Assembly (NCBI RefSeq): GCF_030691015.1 | Contig: NZ_JAUYFF010000001.1 | Span: forward strand, 124,001-188,000 | Reading direction: 5' to 3' | Source: Sulfuricurvum sp. | GTDB lineage: Bacteria > Campylobacterota > Campylobacteria > Campylobacterales > Sulfurimonadaceae | DNA length: 64,000 nucleotides | Shown here: positions 25,309-33,727 of the stretch, one piece after another | Layout: every line of letters starts with the position of its first letter | Numbering within the stretch: the stretch's first letter is position 1 | The notes under the pieces: model-generated | The model's database searches: none | Told to the model about the DNA's origin: nothing | The model's input: only the letters and a program-made list of their open reading frames with translations | Translations under genes and position numbers: made by a program

Positions 25309-25962
25309 TTATGCCGACATAGAACTAAGTTTTCCGATATCAACATTTTTCCCCCGACTATTCCCCTTCACATACTCCACAATCATCCCATGAAACCGCG
25401 CAAAAGCCGCAGGGAGCTGAACCGTGTCGAAATAGCCTCGCACCCCCGCTTCGCACCACTCCTGCAACTCATCATAACTCTCGAACTCATATCCGAACGC
25501 ATTTAACAGCCGTGCCGTGTAGCTATCGACGACCATCGCGGGACGGGCGCAGGCATAACATAGGATGCTGTCCGCCGTCTCAGGGCCGATCCCTTTTTGA
25601 GATAACAGCCAATCTCTATCGACACTGAGTGCAAAGGTCTCGAAATCGCCGAAATCATCAATGATCGCTTGGGAGAGGCGGATGAGGCTCTGGGCTTTGG
25701 CTTTGAACAAGCCGCTGGGTCGGATCAGCTCCATCAGCTCCTCGACATCGCAATGGGCTAAGACATGAAGGGCGAGAAACTCTTTGATACGGAGGTTATC
25801 GAGGGAGATTTGAACACGTGACCATTGGGTGTTTTGGGTGAGGATGGCACCGACTACCACTTCAAAAGTGCCATAGGCAGGCCACCACAGCGGCGGAGAC
25901 TCCTCTAAGAGTTTAAGGCTCTCCAATGCACTGAAAAGTTCGAAAGAATCGGATAACTGCAT
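25309..25962 (-). CDS. 3-methyladenine DNA glycosylase (MagIII type)
   Basis: A 217-residue HhH-GPD protein. The hairpin is LSQKGIGPETADSILCYAC (about 120-138) and the catalytic Asp is D146 in MVVDSYT. It lacks the C-terminal [4Fe-4S] cysteines of endonuclease III. Motifs LLGAVLTQNT-like (VVGAILTQNTQW) and RPSGLFKAKA match Helicobacter MagIII, which removes 3-methyladenine. AGGAGC precedes the ATG. It lies 22 bases downstream of the ymdB-like gene on the same strand. Confidence 0.88.
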   Translation of the reverse strand: MQLSDSFELFSALESLKLLEESPPLWWPAYGTFEVVVGAILTQNTQWSRVQISLDNLRIKEFLALHVLAHCDVEELMELIRPSGLFKAKAQSLIRLSQAIIDDFGDFETFALSVDRDWLLSQKGIGPETADSILCYACARPAMVVDSYTARLLNAFGYEFESYDELQEWCEAGVRGYFDTVQLPAAFARFHGMIVEYVKGNSRGKNVDIGKLSSMSA

Positions 25963-25983
25963 AGAAGCTCCTTTATCGGATGG

Positions 25984-26793
25984 CTATTCCTCGCACCACG
26001 CATCGGTGCGGAATACTCTTCCATCATCAAATATTTTGAGTTTGAATGCTTCGGTGCATTTCCCCTCATCGAATGTCATTATAGCAATTTGGAGAATTTT
26101 GCGGCATTTTTCAGGCACTTCGAATCGTCCCGATACCCCAGTGATAAACCGCTCTAACGGAACTTTCGAATCCATCCCGATGACGTTGTCGCGACACCCG
26201 CTCAAACCTATGTCGGTGAGATACGCCGTCCCTTTGGCAATCTGAAAATCATCACTTCCCACGTGGGTGTGAGTTCCGATAATGCCGCTCACCTCTCCTT
26301 GGAGCAACATCATCATTGCACGCTTCTCGCTGGAGGCTTCGGCATGAAAATCGAGGAAGATATGATTGACTCCGTCATTTTTGAGGTGTGCGACGGTGTC
26401 ACGGGCACATCGAAACGCATTATCGACGTACGGCATCCCGTAATGTCCCATAATATTGAGCACAGCAAGTTTTTCCCCTGCAATGTCGAAAACCTTACAC
26501 CCTGTCCCTTTGACCCCTTCAGGGTAGTTATGAGGACGCAGGAGAGGCATTGACTCCAATAGAGGTTCGATCTCTTTTTTATCCCACGTGTGGTTTCCGC
26601 CGCTCATCACGTCGATCCCCAGAGCAAACAGCTCTTGGGCATTTTTGAGTGTCACCCCGAAGCCGTGCGAGGCGTTTTCGTAGTTGGCAATGACGAAATC
26701 AATTTCGTGTTCACGTCTAAGCTTTGTAAGGTGTTCTTTTATCATACTCCGTCCCGGACGGCCGACGATATCTCCGATAAACGCTATTTTCAC
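25984..26793 (-). CDS. YmdB/TIGR00282 family metallophosphoesterase
   Basis: A 269-residue enzyme of the family that hydrolyses 2',3'-cyclic nucleotides in Bacillus. Dinuclear metal ligands: D8 (GDIVGRPGR), E39/N40 (YENASHGFG), N67/H68 (GGNHTWD), a His in LDFHAEA and the THTHVGSDD cluster. Length typical. Its ATG overlaps the stop of the upstream membrane-protein gene by four bases (ATGA), so they are coupled. Confidence 0.9.
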   Translation of the reverse strand: MKIAFIGDIVGRPGRSMIKEHLTKLRREHEIDFVIANYENASHGFGVTLKNAQELFALGIDVMSGGNHTWDKKEIEPLLESMPLLRPHNYPEGVKGTGCKVFDIAGEKLAVLNIMGHYGMPYVDNAFRCARDTVAHLKNDGVNHIFLDFHAEASSEKRAMMMLLQGEVSGIIGTHTHVGSDDFQIAKGTAYLTDIGLSGCRDNVIGMDSKVPLERFITGVSGRFEVPEKCRKILQIAIMTFDEGKCTEAFKLKIFDDGRVFRTDAWCEE

Positions 26794-27371
26794 TCTTTCT
26801 CCTCTTTGAGATCCTCTCTAAGCTCTGCGCTTCTTTGACGAAAGTTCTCACTGTCTCCATAATCGAAAAATTTTTTGTAATTGTTGTGCATAAATTTGAC
26901 CCGCGATGCATGGCGTATCGGGCACCAGTATTGTTCGGTACGACCCGCAATCTCGGTAATGTACCCCATCAATCCGTTGAAATAACTGCAATAGAGACAG
27001 TTTAGTTTTTCGATGATGTTGAGATAGCCAAGCCTATGACGATCGATGATGATGTAATCGCTCCGTTTGACTTTGGTGATCTTATAGATCGGGAAACAGA
27101 TCCACTGATAAACACTTACAAATGCGTCAAGAACCATGGCAGGGATCATAACCGACCAAATTACGGGGGCACTCAGCAAATGCAAAATCGGTGTCGTCGC
27201 CAAATAGCGTAATAATCCTTGGTGCTCACGCCGATAAGAGGCGAGAAGCTCTTCCCGTTTTTTCGTTATTTCACAGGTAAATTTCTCATACTCTTGATGC
27301 AGTTCCGCTTCCAGCTCCGATTCGAGTGCTTTGATCTTTGCGACGAGTTCGTCGATCTTTTGATGTTCCAT
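26790..27371 (-). CDS. Membrane protein with coiled coil and conserved Cys motif, unknown
   Basis: About 193 residues, no named family. An N-terminal coiled coil (about 1-45) is followed by hydrophobic helices (about 55-100), then a soluble tail with NCLYCSYFNG and YWCPIRHA. The CxxC plus C-P-I-x-H pattern could bind a metal. ATG at 27371 is chosen for AAAGG six bases upstream; ATG at 27386 has none. It overlaps ymdB (ATGA) and diverges from the YgjP-type gene, so it may take part in a membrane-linked step with the phosphodiesterase. Confidence 0.65.
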   Translation of the reverse strand: MEHQKIDELVAKIKALESELEAELHQEYEKFTCEITKKREELLASYRREHQGLLRYLATTPILHLLSAPVIWSVMIPAMVLDAFVSVYQWICFPIYKITKVKRSDYIIIDRHRLGYLNIIEKLNCLYCSYFNGLMGYITEIAGRTEQYWCPIRHASRVKFMHNNYKKFFDYGDSENFRQRSAELREDLKEEKE

Positions 27372-27415
27372 CCCGAACCTTTGCATTATGTTGTGTAACT
27401 ATACTACAATTGCGT

Positions 27416-27946
27416 ATGCAATCACTTAAATATTTGACCCACTACAGCCAAGAGATACGGACGCAGGTAAAAAAACTGATCGATACGAATGCCCTTGGTG
27501 AGCGCCTTTTACTCAAATATCCCGATACCCATACGGTCAATACCGATAAAAGCCTTTATGATTATGTTATGGTCATTAAAAACACCCATTTTCGCAGTTC
27601 TGGCGTGATTTCCAAGGTTCTTTATGACACCAAGATCCGTGATCTCAGCTCCGCACTCGGAACCCATACCTTCGTCTCACGGGTGCAGGGAGGGAAGCTC
27701 AAAGCGAAAAATGAGATTCGAATCTCACATCTGTTTAAAAAAACCCCCGAACCGTTTTTACGGATGATACTCATCCATGAACTCGCCCATCTTAAAGAGA
27801 AAGAGCACAACAAAGCCTTCTATAAACTTTGCACCCATATCGAACCCGAGTATCATCAGCTCGAATTCGAAGTACGTCTTTACCTTACGTATCTCGATAC
27901 ATTTGGAGAACTTTATACGAGTACCAGCTCCACCAAAACCTCATAG
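27416..27946 (+). CDS. YgjP-type (DUF45/SprT-like) metal-dependent hydrolase
   Basis: About 176 residues from ATG 27416; upstream in-frame codons belong to the divergent promoter region. The zinc motif HELAHLKEKEHNKAFY (HExxH plus downstream His) near the C terminus is characteristic of YgjP/M48-like putative metalloproteases. Function unproven in the family. It converges with rlmC and overlaps it by 34 bases. Ribosome site weak. Confidence 0.82.
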   Translation: MQSLKYLTHYSQEIRTQVKKLIDTNALGERLLLKYPDTHTVNTDKSLYDYVMVIKNTHFRSSGVISKVLYDTKIRDLSSALGTHTFVSRVQGGKLKAKNEIRISHLFKKTPEPFLRMILIHELAHLKEKEHNKAFYKLCTHIEPEYHQLEFEVRLYLTYLDTFGELYTSTSSTKTS

Positions 27947-29031
27947 TGGGTCGTGTGGGGAAACATATCAAAAAGCTGAACGCGTCGAACACTGTAACCG
28001 CTGAGGCTCTCAAGGTCTTTGGCTAAACTCGTCGCATTGCAGCTCGAATAAAGAATCCGATCCGCATTGACGCGGATCAACCACTTGCACAATTGCTCTC
28101 CCAACCCACGGCGCGGCGGGTTCACGATAATCACATCGGGTTTCTCGCCCGAACTTGCTCCGAAGCTCGCCGCATCGAGCGATTCGAAGCGGACGTTTTT
28201 AAGCTCCAACTGCGCGGCCGAATCACGGGCGCACTCTATCGCTTCAGGTTCGATCTCGATACCGACGATACTCCGATCCCCTGTCGCACAATGGAGACCA
28301 AATCCCCCTACTCCGCAAAAAAGATCCCATAAAATCTTCGGTTTGCTCTCATCCGCCCACTCGCTTGCGGTGCGGTAAAGTTTTTCGGCCACTTCGGGGT
28401 TGGTTTGAAAAAAGCTTTTGGGGCGTATATAGAGAGGGATGCCGTTGAATCGCTCTTCTAGGCGACGCTGTTCAGTTAAGAAGATCTCCTCATCCCCTTC
28501 TAAAATCGCCATATGAACCGGCTGTATGTTGACGGTGATCACTTTAAGATCGGGGGCGCGTTTTATCAAATCGTCTACGCCGTTCTCTAAGCGTCCTATG
28601 ATTCCATGCGATTTGAGGACAAAACGGAGCATCATCGAACCGTTGGATTTGCTTTTGGTGAGGAGGACGTATTTCAGCTCCCCTTTTCGCAATCGTACGT
28701 CATACCCTTTGATCCCTAACTCTCGGAGCCACTCTTGGATCGTATGCAATGTTTTTTGCATACTGATATCATACAGTGGGCACTCGATGAGACTCACCTC
28801 TTCAGAGAGCCCCAGCACAATACCCTCCAATGTCGGGGTTGCTACCATCTTCGCTTTATTTCGAAACCCCTTGAGCGGCGACGTTGCAGGTTTGAGCCAA
28901 TCCTCAGGCTTGTACGGATTCAAAAGGGTATGTAAATGCTCCCCTTTTAATTTCAGCTGTTCGGCATAATGATAATCGATCCAACTGCACGAATGGCATT
29001 GCTGGGTATCGTAATAACTGCAAAAACTCAA
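27913..29031 (-). CDS. rlmC: 23S rRNA (uracil-747-C5)-methyltransferase RlmC
   Basis: A 372-residue SAM-dependent enzyme. Cluster cysteines C4, C12, C15 plus one in LIECPLYD match the [4Fe-4S] set of RlmC. The core has FRNKAKMV, LWDLFCGVGGFGLHCA (motif I), VNPPRRGLG and the catalytic Cys in YSSCNA. KVITVNIQPVHMAI and FFQTNP are closely like enterobacterial RumB. RlmD/TrmA are less likely because no TRAM domain is present. A single base separates it from the CZB gene upstream. Confidence 0.9.
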   Translation of the reverse strand: MSFCSYYDTQQCHSCSWIDYHYAEQLKLKGEHLHTLLNPYKPEDWLKPATSPLKGFRNKAKMVATPTLEGIVLGLSEEVSLIECPLYDISMQKTLHTIQEWLRELGIKGYDVRLRKGELKYVLLTKSKSNGSMMLRFVLKSHGIIGRLENGVDDLIKRAPDLKVITVNIQPVHMAILEGDEEIFLTEQRRLEERFNGIPLYIRPKSFFQTNPEVAEKLYRTASEWADESKPKILWDLFCGVGGFGLHCATGDRSIVGIEIEPEAIECARDSAAQLELKNVRFESLDAASFGASSGEKPDVIIVNPPRRGLGEQLCKWLIRVNADRILYSSCNATSLAKDLESLSGYSVRRVQLFDMFPHTTHYEVLVELVLV

Positions 29032-29032
29032 C

Positions 29033-29500
29033 TTATATCCCGCTCATATTGGCATCAAATGAGCTTTGGGAAATCGCATTTAAACGGCGTTCCAGCCGAC
29101 CGATATGCTCCAACACTTCATCTGATGCGGCTTGAAGTTTCATAAAATGCCCTTTTGCAATCTCTTTATCTTTTTCGTTTATCTTTTTTTTTGAATTGAA
29201 AATTTTTGAAAAGAACGTTCTTTCGTTGTCCGAAAAATAAATTTTAAAAATCTGCATGTACTCATCATGGAGGGTAAAGTGGGCTTTTTCAATGTCACTT
29301 AAGCACCCCATATTCCCCAATGCATTAAGTTTTTGTCCTTCACTGTAAAACCACTTCCCAAATGCACAGTCTGTGCTGTTGAGAGGTATTGCGCTCTCAT
29401 CGATAGCCAAACCCTCAATCAATAGCTTAGCGCGCTGCACCCATTTAAGATGCGCTTTTTTCGCTTCACCCAATGACTGCAATATTAGAGTTTTATCCAT
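29033..29500 (-). CDS. Stand-alone CZB (chemoreceptor zinc-binding) protein
   Basis: A 155-residue four-helix protein with the CZB zinc ligands H17, C45 (TDCAFGKWFYSEG), H74 and H78 (AHFTLHDEY). CZB domains usually sit at the C terminus of chemoreceptors or on diguanylate cyclases and sense zinc or hypochlorous acid. Here it is alone, with no receptor or cyclase fused. It may dock to the chemotaxis array or another receptor. One base upstream of rlmC. Confidence 0.85.
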   Translation of the reverse strand: MDKTLILQSLGEAKKAHLKWVQRAKLLIEGLAIDESAIPLNSTDCAFGKWFYSEGQKLNALGNMGCLSDIEKAHFTLHDEYMQIFKIYFSDNERTFFSKIFNSKKKINEKDKEIAKGHFMKLQAASDEVLEHIGRLERRLNAISQSSFDANMSGI

Positions 29501-29588
29501 TTTTGCCTACCTATGGTTTAGTACTGCTATTATACCTATCCGAAATTATAATAAAACATTGAACGGCGGATTTTTCACTCTCCAGTGA

Positions 29589-32576
29589 TTACTCCCCTTT
29601 TGGTTTTGCGGTGCGAAGATACTGCAAGACGACTCCGATAAGATCATCATCGTCTTTACTTTTGCTCTGCAGTGTCTCTTTTACCCCACTCGCGTATTCT
29701 ATAGTGATATTTTGGTTGTAATTGCTTACCATTTTGATTTTTTTCTCGATACACAATAACTTGATCACCATAATCTCGAAAAACTGCTTGGTAGAGGTAT
29801 CAGGTTTACCGAAACGATCCCCTACCTCTTCTTCGATTTCATAAATCTCACTCGGGGATTCACACTGGCTGAGGCGGCGATAGAGTTCGAGGCGGAGGCG
29901 ATCTTCGGTGACGATCTCATCGCTGATAAAGGCGCTGACGGTGAGTTTGATATCCACTTTCGCCCGCACTGCCGTCGTTTGGTTGGTGAGGATTTTGATG
30001 GCATCTTCCAACATTCGAAGATAGAGGGCATAGCCGATGTTTTTGATATGACCGCTTTGGGCATCTCCGACGAGATTTCCCCCTCCTCGGATTTCGAGAT
30101 CATGATAGGCGAGCATCGAACCGCTTCCGAGAAACGAGTTTGATTCCAACGCGACAAGCCGTTTTTTCGCCTCTTCGGTGAGGTGGTCTTTGTCATCGAC
30201 GATAAAATAGGCGTACCCCTCGGTATGCCCCCGTCCGACCCGTCCGCGCAGCTGATGCAAATCGGCCATTCCGAAACGATCCGCTCCGTCGATGATCATC
30301 GTGTTGACCGTCGGCATATGAATTCCTGATTCGATGATCGAGGTGGCGAGAAGGACATCGTATTGGCGGTCGGCAAACTTAGCGAGTTCATCCTCGGTTT
30401 GGGTGGCGCCGATTTGGGAGTGGAGGATAAGGATACGAAGATCGGGAAGGATGGCTTTGAGCTCGCCTGATTTGATAATCATCGAATCGATTGAGTTGTG
30501 GACGTAAAAAACCTGTCCGCCGCGTCGAAGCTCCCGCAAGATCACCTCTTTGATCAGTTTCTCATCGTAATTTTTGACAAATGTCCGTACCCCTAAACGC
30601 TCACTTGGAGGGGTGAGGAGTTCGCTCATCGTTTTAATCGAGCTGAGGGCTTGGTTGAGACTGCGGGGAATCGGCGTCGCACTCATACTGAGAAGATGGA
30701 CGTTTTCATAGAGCGATTTGAGTTTCTCTTTTTGTTTCACCCCGAATTTGTGCTCTTCATCGATGATAACAATCCCAAGCTTCGCACAGCTCACCCCAAA
30801 GAGAGCATGGGTTCCGACGACACAGTCAAGTTCTCCCGCTTCTAACGCTCTCAAGGTTGCCGTTTTCTCTTTAGCGCTGACAAAACGGTCCAACTTGGCG
30901 ACTCGAAGACCAAACGGTGCAAGGCGTGCTTTGAGCGATTGAAAATGCTGAGAACTCAGAAGTGTCGTCGGAACAACGAGGAGCGATTGATATCCCCCTT
31001 TGGCTGCGGCAAAAATAGCATTCATCGCCACTTCGGTTTTTCCGAAACCGACATCGCCGCTGAGGAGCCGATCCATAATCTGCCCCGAAGAGAGATCACG
31101 AACGATAGAGCTAATCGCACTCGCTTGATCGGGGGTATAATCAAAACCTGCGGCGGCTTGAAATCGGCGCAACTCACCCCCGTCGACATTAATGACAGAG
31201 GCTTTGATAAGAGCTCGACTAGCCGCGATTCCGACAATCTCGGAAGCGATCTCGAACAACCGTGCTTTAACCGACTCTTTGAGCTTGCCGAAGCTCCCTT
31301 TACCGAGACGATCAAGCACAGGGAGGCTACCTGATGCGATATAGCGATCGATCGAGTCGAGGTTTTCAACGGGGAGAAGAAGTTTATCATCCCCCATGTA
31401 TTTGATGACGACAAGGTCTTTAATCCCACCGAGGATCTCCGCCTGCTCGATTCCGACGAAAATCCCCACCCCGTACTCTTCGTGTACGACGTAATCCCCC
31501 ACTTTCAAATCATCGAGGAGGATGGAAGTACGGCGGCGACGACGCTTTTTCTCATGGCGGTTGAGGGAGAAGATCACTTCGTCGGGGCCGATTAGATTCA
31601 GGACAATCCCTGAGGTTTTTAGCGTTATCCCCTTAACATCGAATATCCCAGAGGCTTTAAGCTGAGTATCACTGGCGGCAATGAGGGTAAATTTTTTATT
31701 TTTATGGACGCTTCGGAGAGTTTCGAAATTCCCTCCCCCCAATGGAGTGTACTTTTCGGATTCGGGAAGGATATCTACCTCAAGCCGTTCACGTGGTAAT
31801 ACAGGCTGATTAAGACCGTAGGCTTCATCGAGAACACTTTTCATCTCTCGGATACGGAGACGTTTTTTTCCTTCGCACAGATCCACTCCGTGTTCGCCCA
31901 ATACCCATAATCCCAAAGAGGCGATGTCTTTGACAAAACTATCGCTTTGGGCGGATGAAATCGCTTTTTCAAAATGTTTGTATTGATCCGCGTCAAGGGA
32001 GAAAAAAGCACTCGTGACATCGATGGAAGCCAGTTCCTCTTTGTCGGTACGCTGGGTTTCGACATCGAACGCTTTGATCTCTTCCACCTCATCATCAAAG
32101 AGGCTGATACGATACGGGTTGCTTTGGTTCGGGACGTAAATATCGAGGATATCGCCGCGATGGGAGACTTCCCCCTCCATCTCCACCATATCGACAAAGG
32201 TGTATCCCCAATGGAGGAGCTTCTCTTTAAAACTCCCCAGATCGATACGGGAAGCGAACTCTATTCTTTCGCTTTGAAGCAAAGAGGGATTCGGGAGGGG
32301 AAAGAGGAGCGTTTTGACGGGTGAAATAATCAGCGGTTTTTTGGACGCCGTGTAATAGGTGCGCAGTGCTGCAAAAAGGGCAAAAAGTTCTTCACTAAAC
32401 GGGCGTAAATCGTCCATATAGGTCGCACGAAAATCGGGCAAAACGATATGGGGGATCGCTAAAAATGTCGAAACATCGCTCAGTTCCGATGCCTCTTTCG
32501 CATCCTCGCAGAGGAGGATTTCAGGGAGGTTTTTCGGGTTATTTTTTACGTATTCATACCATCGTGCTTGTGACAT
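29589..32576 (-). CDS. mfd: Transcription-repair coupling factor Mfd
   Basis: A 995-residue ATPase that displaces stalled RNA polymerase and recruits UvrA. The UvrB-like N-terminal region (about 1-300) is followed by an RNA polymerase interaction domain (about 340-420, with GDYVVHEEYGVGIF), and helicase motifs GDVGFGKTEVA, DEEHKFGVKQKEKLK and QLRGRVGRG. It is about 150 residues shorter than E. coli Mfd, as is common in Campylobacterota. Its ATG overlaps the folC stop by one base. Confidence 0.96.
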   Translation of the reverse strand: MSQARWYEYVKNNPKNLPEILLCEDAKEASELSDVSTFLAIPHIVLPDFRATYMDDLRPFSEELFALFAALRTYYTASKKPLIISPVKTLLFPLPNPSLLQSERIEFASRIDLGSFKEKLLHWGYTFVDMVEMEGEVSHRGDILDIYVPNQSNPYRISLFDDEVEEIKAFDVETQRTDKEELASIDVTSAFFSLDADQYKHFEKAISSAQSDSFVKDIASLGLWVLGEHGVDLCEGKKRLRIREMKSVLDEAYGLNQPVLPRERLEVDILPESEKYTPLGGGNFETLRSVHKNKKFTLIAASDTQLKASGIFDVKGITLKTSGIVLNLIGPDEVIFSLNRHEKKRRRRRTSILLDDLKVGDYVVHEEYGVGIFVGIEQAEILGGIKDLVVIKYMGDDKLLLPVENLDSIDRYIASGSLPVLDRLGKGSFGKLKESVKARLFEIASEIVGIAASRALIKASVINVDGGELRRFQAAAGFDYTPDQASAISSIVRDLSSGQIMDRLLSGDVGFGKTEVAMNAIFAAAKGGYQSLLVVPTTLLSSQHFQSLKARLAPFGLRVAKLDRFVSAKEKTATLRALEAGELDCVVGTHALFGVSCAKLGIVIIDEEHKFGVKQKEKLKSLYENVHLLSMSATPIPRSLNQALSSIKTMSELLTPPSERLGVRTFVKNYDEKLIKEVILRELRRGGQVFYVHNSIDSMIIKSGELKAILPDLRILILHSQIGATQTEDELAKFADRQYDVLLATSIIESGIHMPTVNTMIIDGADRFGMADLHQLRGRVGRGHTEGYAYFIVDDKDHLTEEAKKRLVALESNSFLGSGSMLAYHDLEIRGGGNLVGDAQSGHIKNIGYALYLRMLEDAIKILTNQTTAVRAKVDIKLTVSAFISDEIVTEDRLRLELYRRLSQCESPSEIYEIEEEVGDRFGKPDTSTKQFFEIMVIKLLCIEKKIKMVSNYNQNITIEYASGVKETLQSKSKDDDDLIGVVLQYLRTAKPKGE

Positions 32577-33727
32577 CAGTGCTTATTCATCCTCTTTAAA
32601 AACGTCTCGGCTACGCTGAACGAGCCGAAAACCAAATATTCTTTGTCCTCACCGATTATTTCAAACGGAGAAAACGGTATCTTCAAATCGTATAATGCAT
32701 TTTCCAATGCACTCCGTTCCACAATCCGAGCCTCATTCACTTCGATAATCTCAACCGAGTCAATAATAGGCTTTAAAAGAGCCAATATTTCTCGGTAATC
32801 CTTATCGCCGTAAGTGTTATAGATAAGGGTCACTCTTTTTCCCGTAAAGCTTTGAACAATCGATTCTGCCGCCAGTGCGTTATGCCCTACATCCAACGTG
32901 ATGTTAGGAGCGATAGCGCTTAAGCGTCCGAACAATGCACTCTGATCAAACAGCTCCTCGGTCGCTTTATACCCTAAAAGCTCATACGCCATCATTGCTA
33001 ACATCAGATTATCGCATAAATAGCCGCTTAGAGCGTTTTTCGTGGCAAGGTGCAATGCTATTGTCTCTATTTCAGGTGTAAAGCGTTCTGAAAAGGTATA
33101 GAGGTTACACCCTTTTTCATCCGCAATCGTACGTGCGATAGACTCTACCTCAGAGTGTTTTTGTTTTCCCAAAAGAGCAACTCCCTGCATACTTCGCAGT
33201 TTGGTCGTTGCGATAGAATCGATGGTGTTCCCTAAAAACGCCGCATGATCAAAATCAATAGGGGTAAAAACACTCAATGCCTTCTCGTAAACATTCGTTG
33301 CATCAAACTCCCCCCCTAGCCCCGCTTCACATACGACGTATTCACACCCCTCATACGCAACCATGGCAAGGAGAGTCGTGTACTCAAAATAGCTTAACGC
33401 TTCGGCAATCGCTTCAGGTAACAAGGAGAGGAGTTTTTTATGTGCCGCTTCCAACGCTTCATCGTTTATCTCGGAACCATCCACCCAAATACGCTCGTTA
33501 AAGCGGAGAATATGGGGCGACGTGTAGTGACCGACTTTTTTCCCGGCACGGCTCAGTGCAGTGGCTAAGAAACGCCCAGTTGAACCTTTACCGTTCGTGC
33601 CGACAAGATGGATTATCTTAGGGCTAGGGAGGAGATGCGCAACCGCTTGATACGCTTTGGGAAAGCGCTCATAATCGATTACATCATAAAAAAGGGGTTT
33701 ACGGGATAGAAAATCGCTCAGTTTCAT
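32576..33727 (-). CDS. folC: Folylpolyglutamate/dihydrofolate synthase
   Basis: A 383-residue Mur-ligase-fold ATPase adding glutamates to folates. The P-loop is VGTNGKGSTGRF (about 41-52), with GHYTSPHILRFNERI and EAGLGGEFDATN. Slightly short for FolC but complete. It overlaps the GGDEF gene by four bases (ATGA) and mfd by one, in the lptE-(GGDEF)-folC-mfd series. Confidence 0.94.
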   Translation of the reverse strand: MKLSDFLSRKPLFYDVIDYERFPKAYQAVAHLLPSPKIIHLVGTNGKGSTGRFLATALSRAGKKVGHYTSPHILRFNERIWVDGSEINDEALEAAHKKLLSLLPEAIAEALSYFEYTTLLAMVAYEGCEYVVCEAGLGGEFDATNVYEKALSVFTPIDFDHAAFLGNTIDSIATTKLRSMQGVALLGKQKHSEVESIARTIADEKGCNLYTFSERFTPEIETIALHLATKNALSGYLCDNLMLAMMAYELLGYKATEELFDQSALFGRLSAIAPNITLDVGHNALAAESIVQSFTGKRVTLIYNTYGDKDYREILALLKPIIDSVEIIEVNEARIVERSALENALYDLKIPFSPFEIIGEDKEYLVFGSFSVAETFLKRMNKH

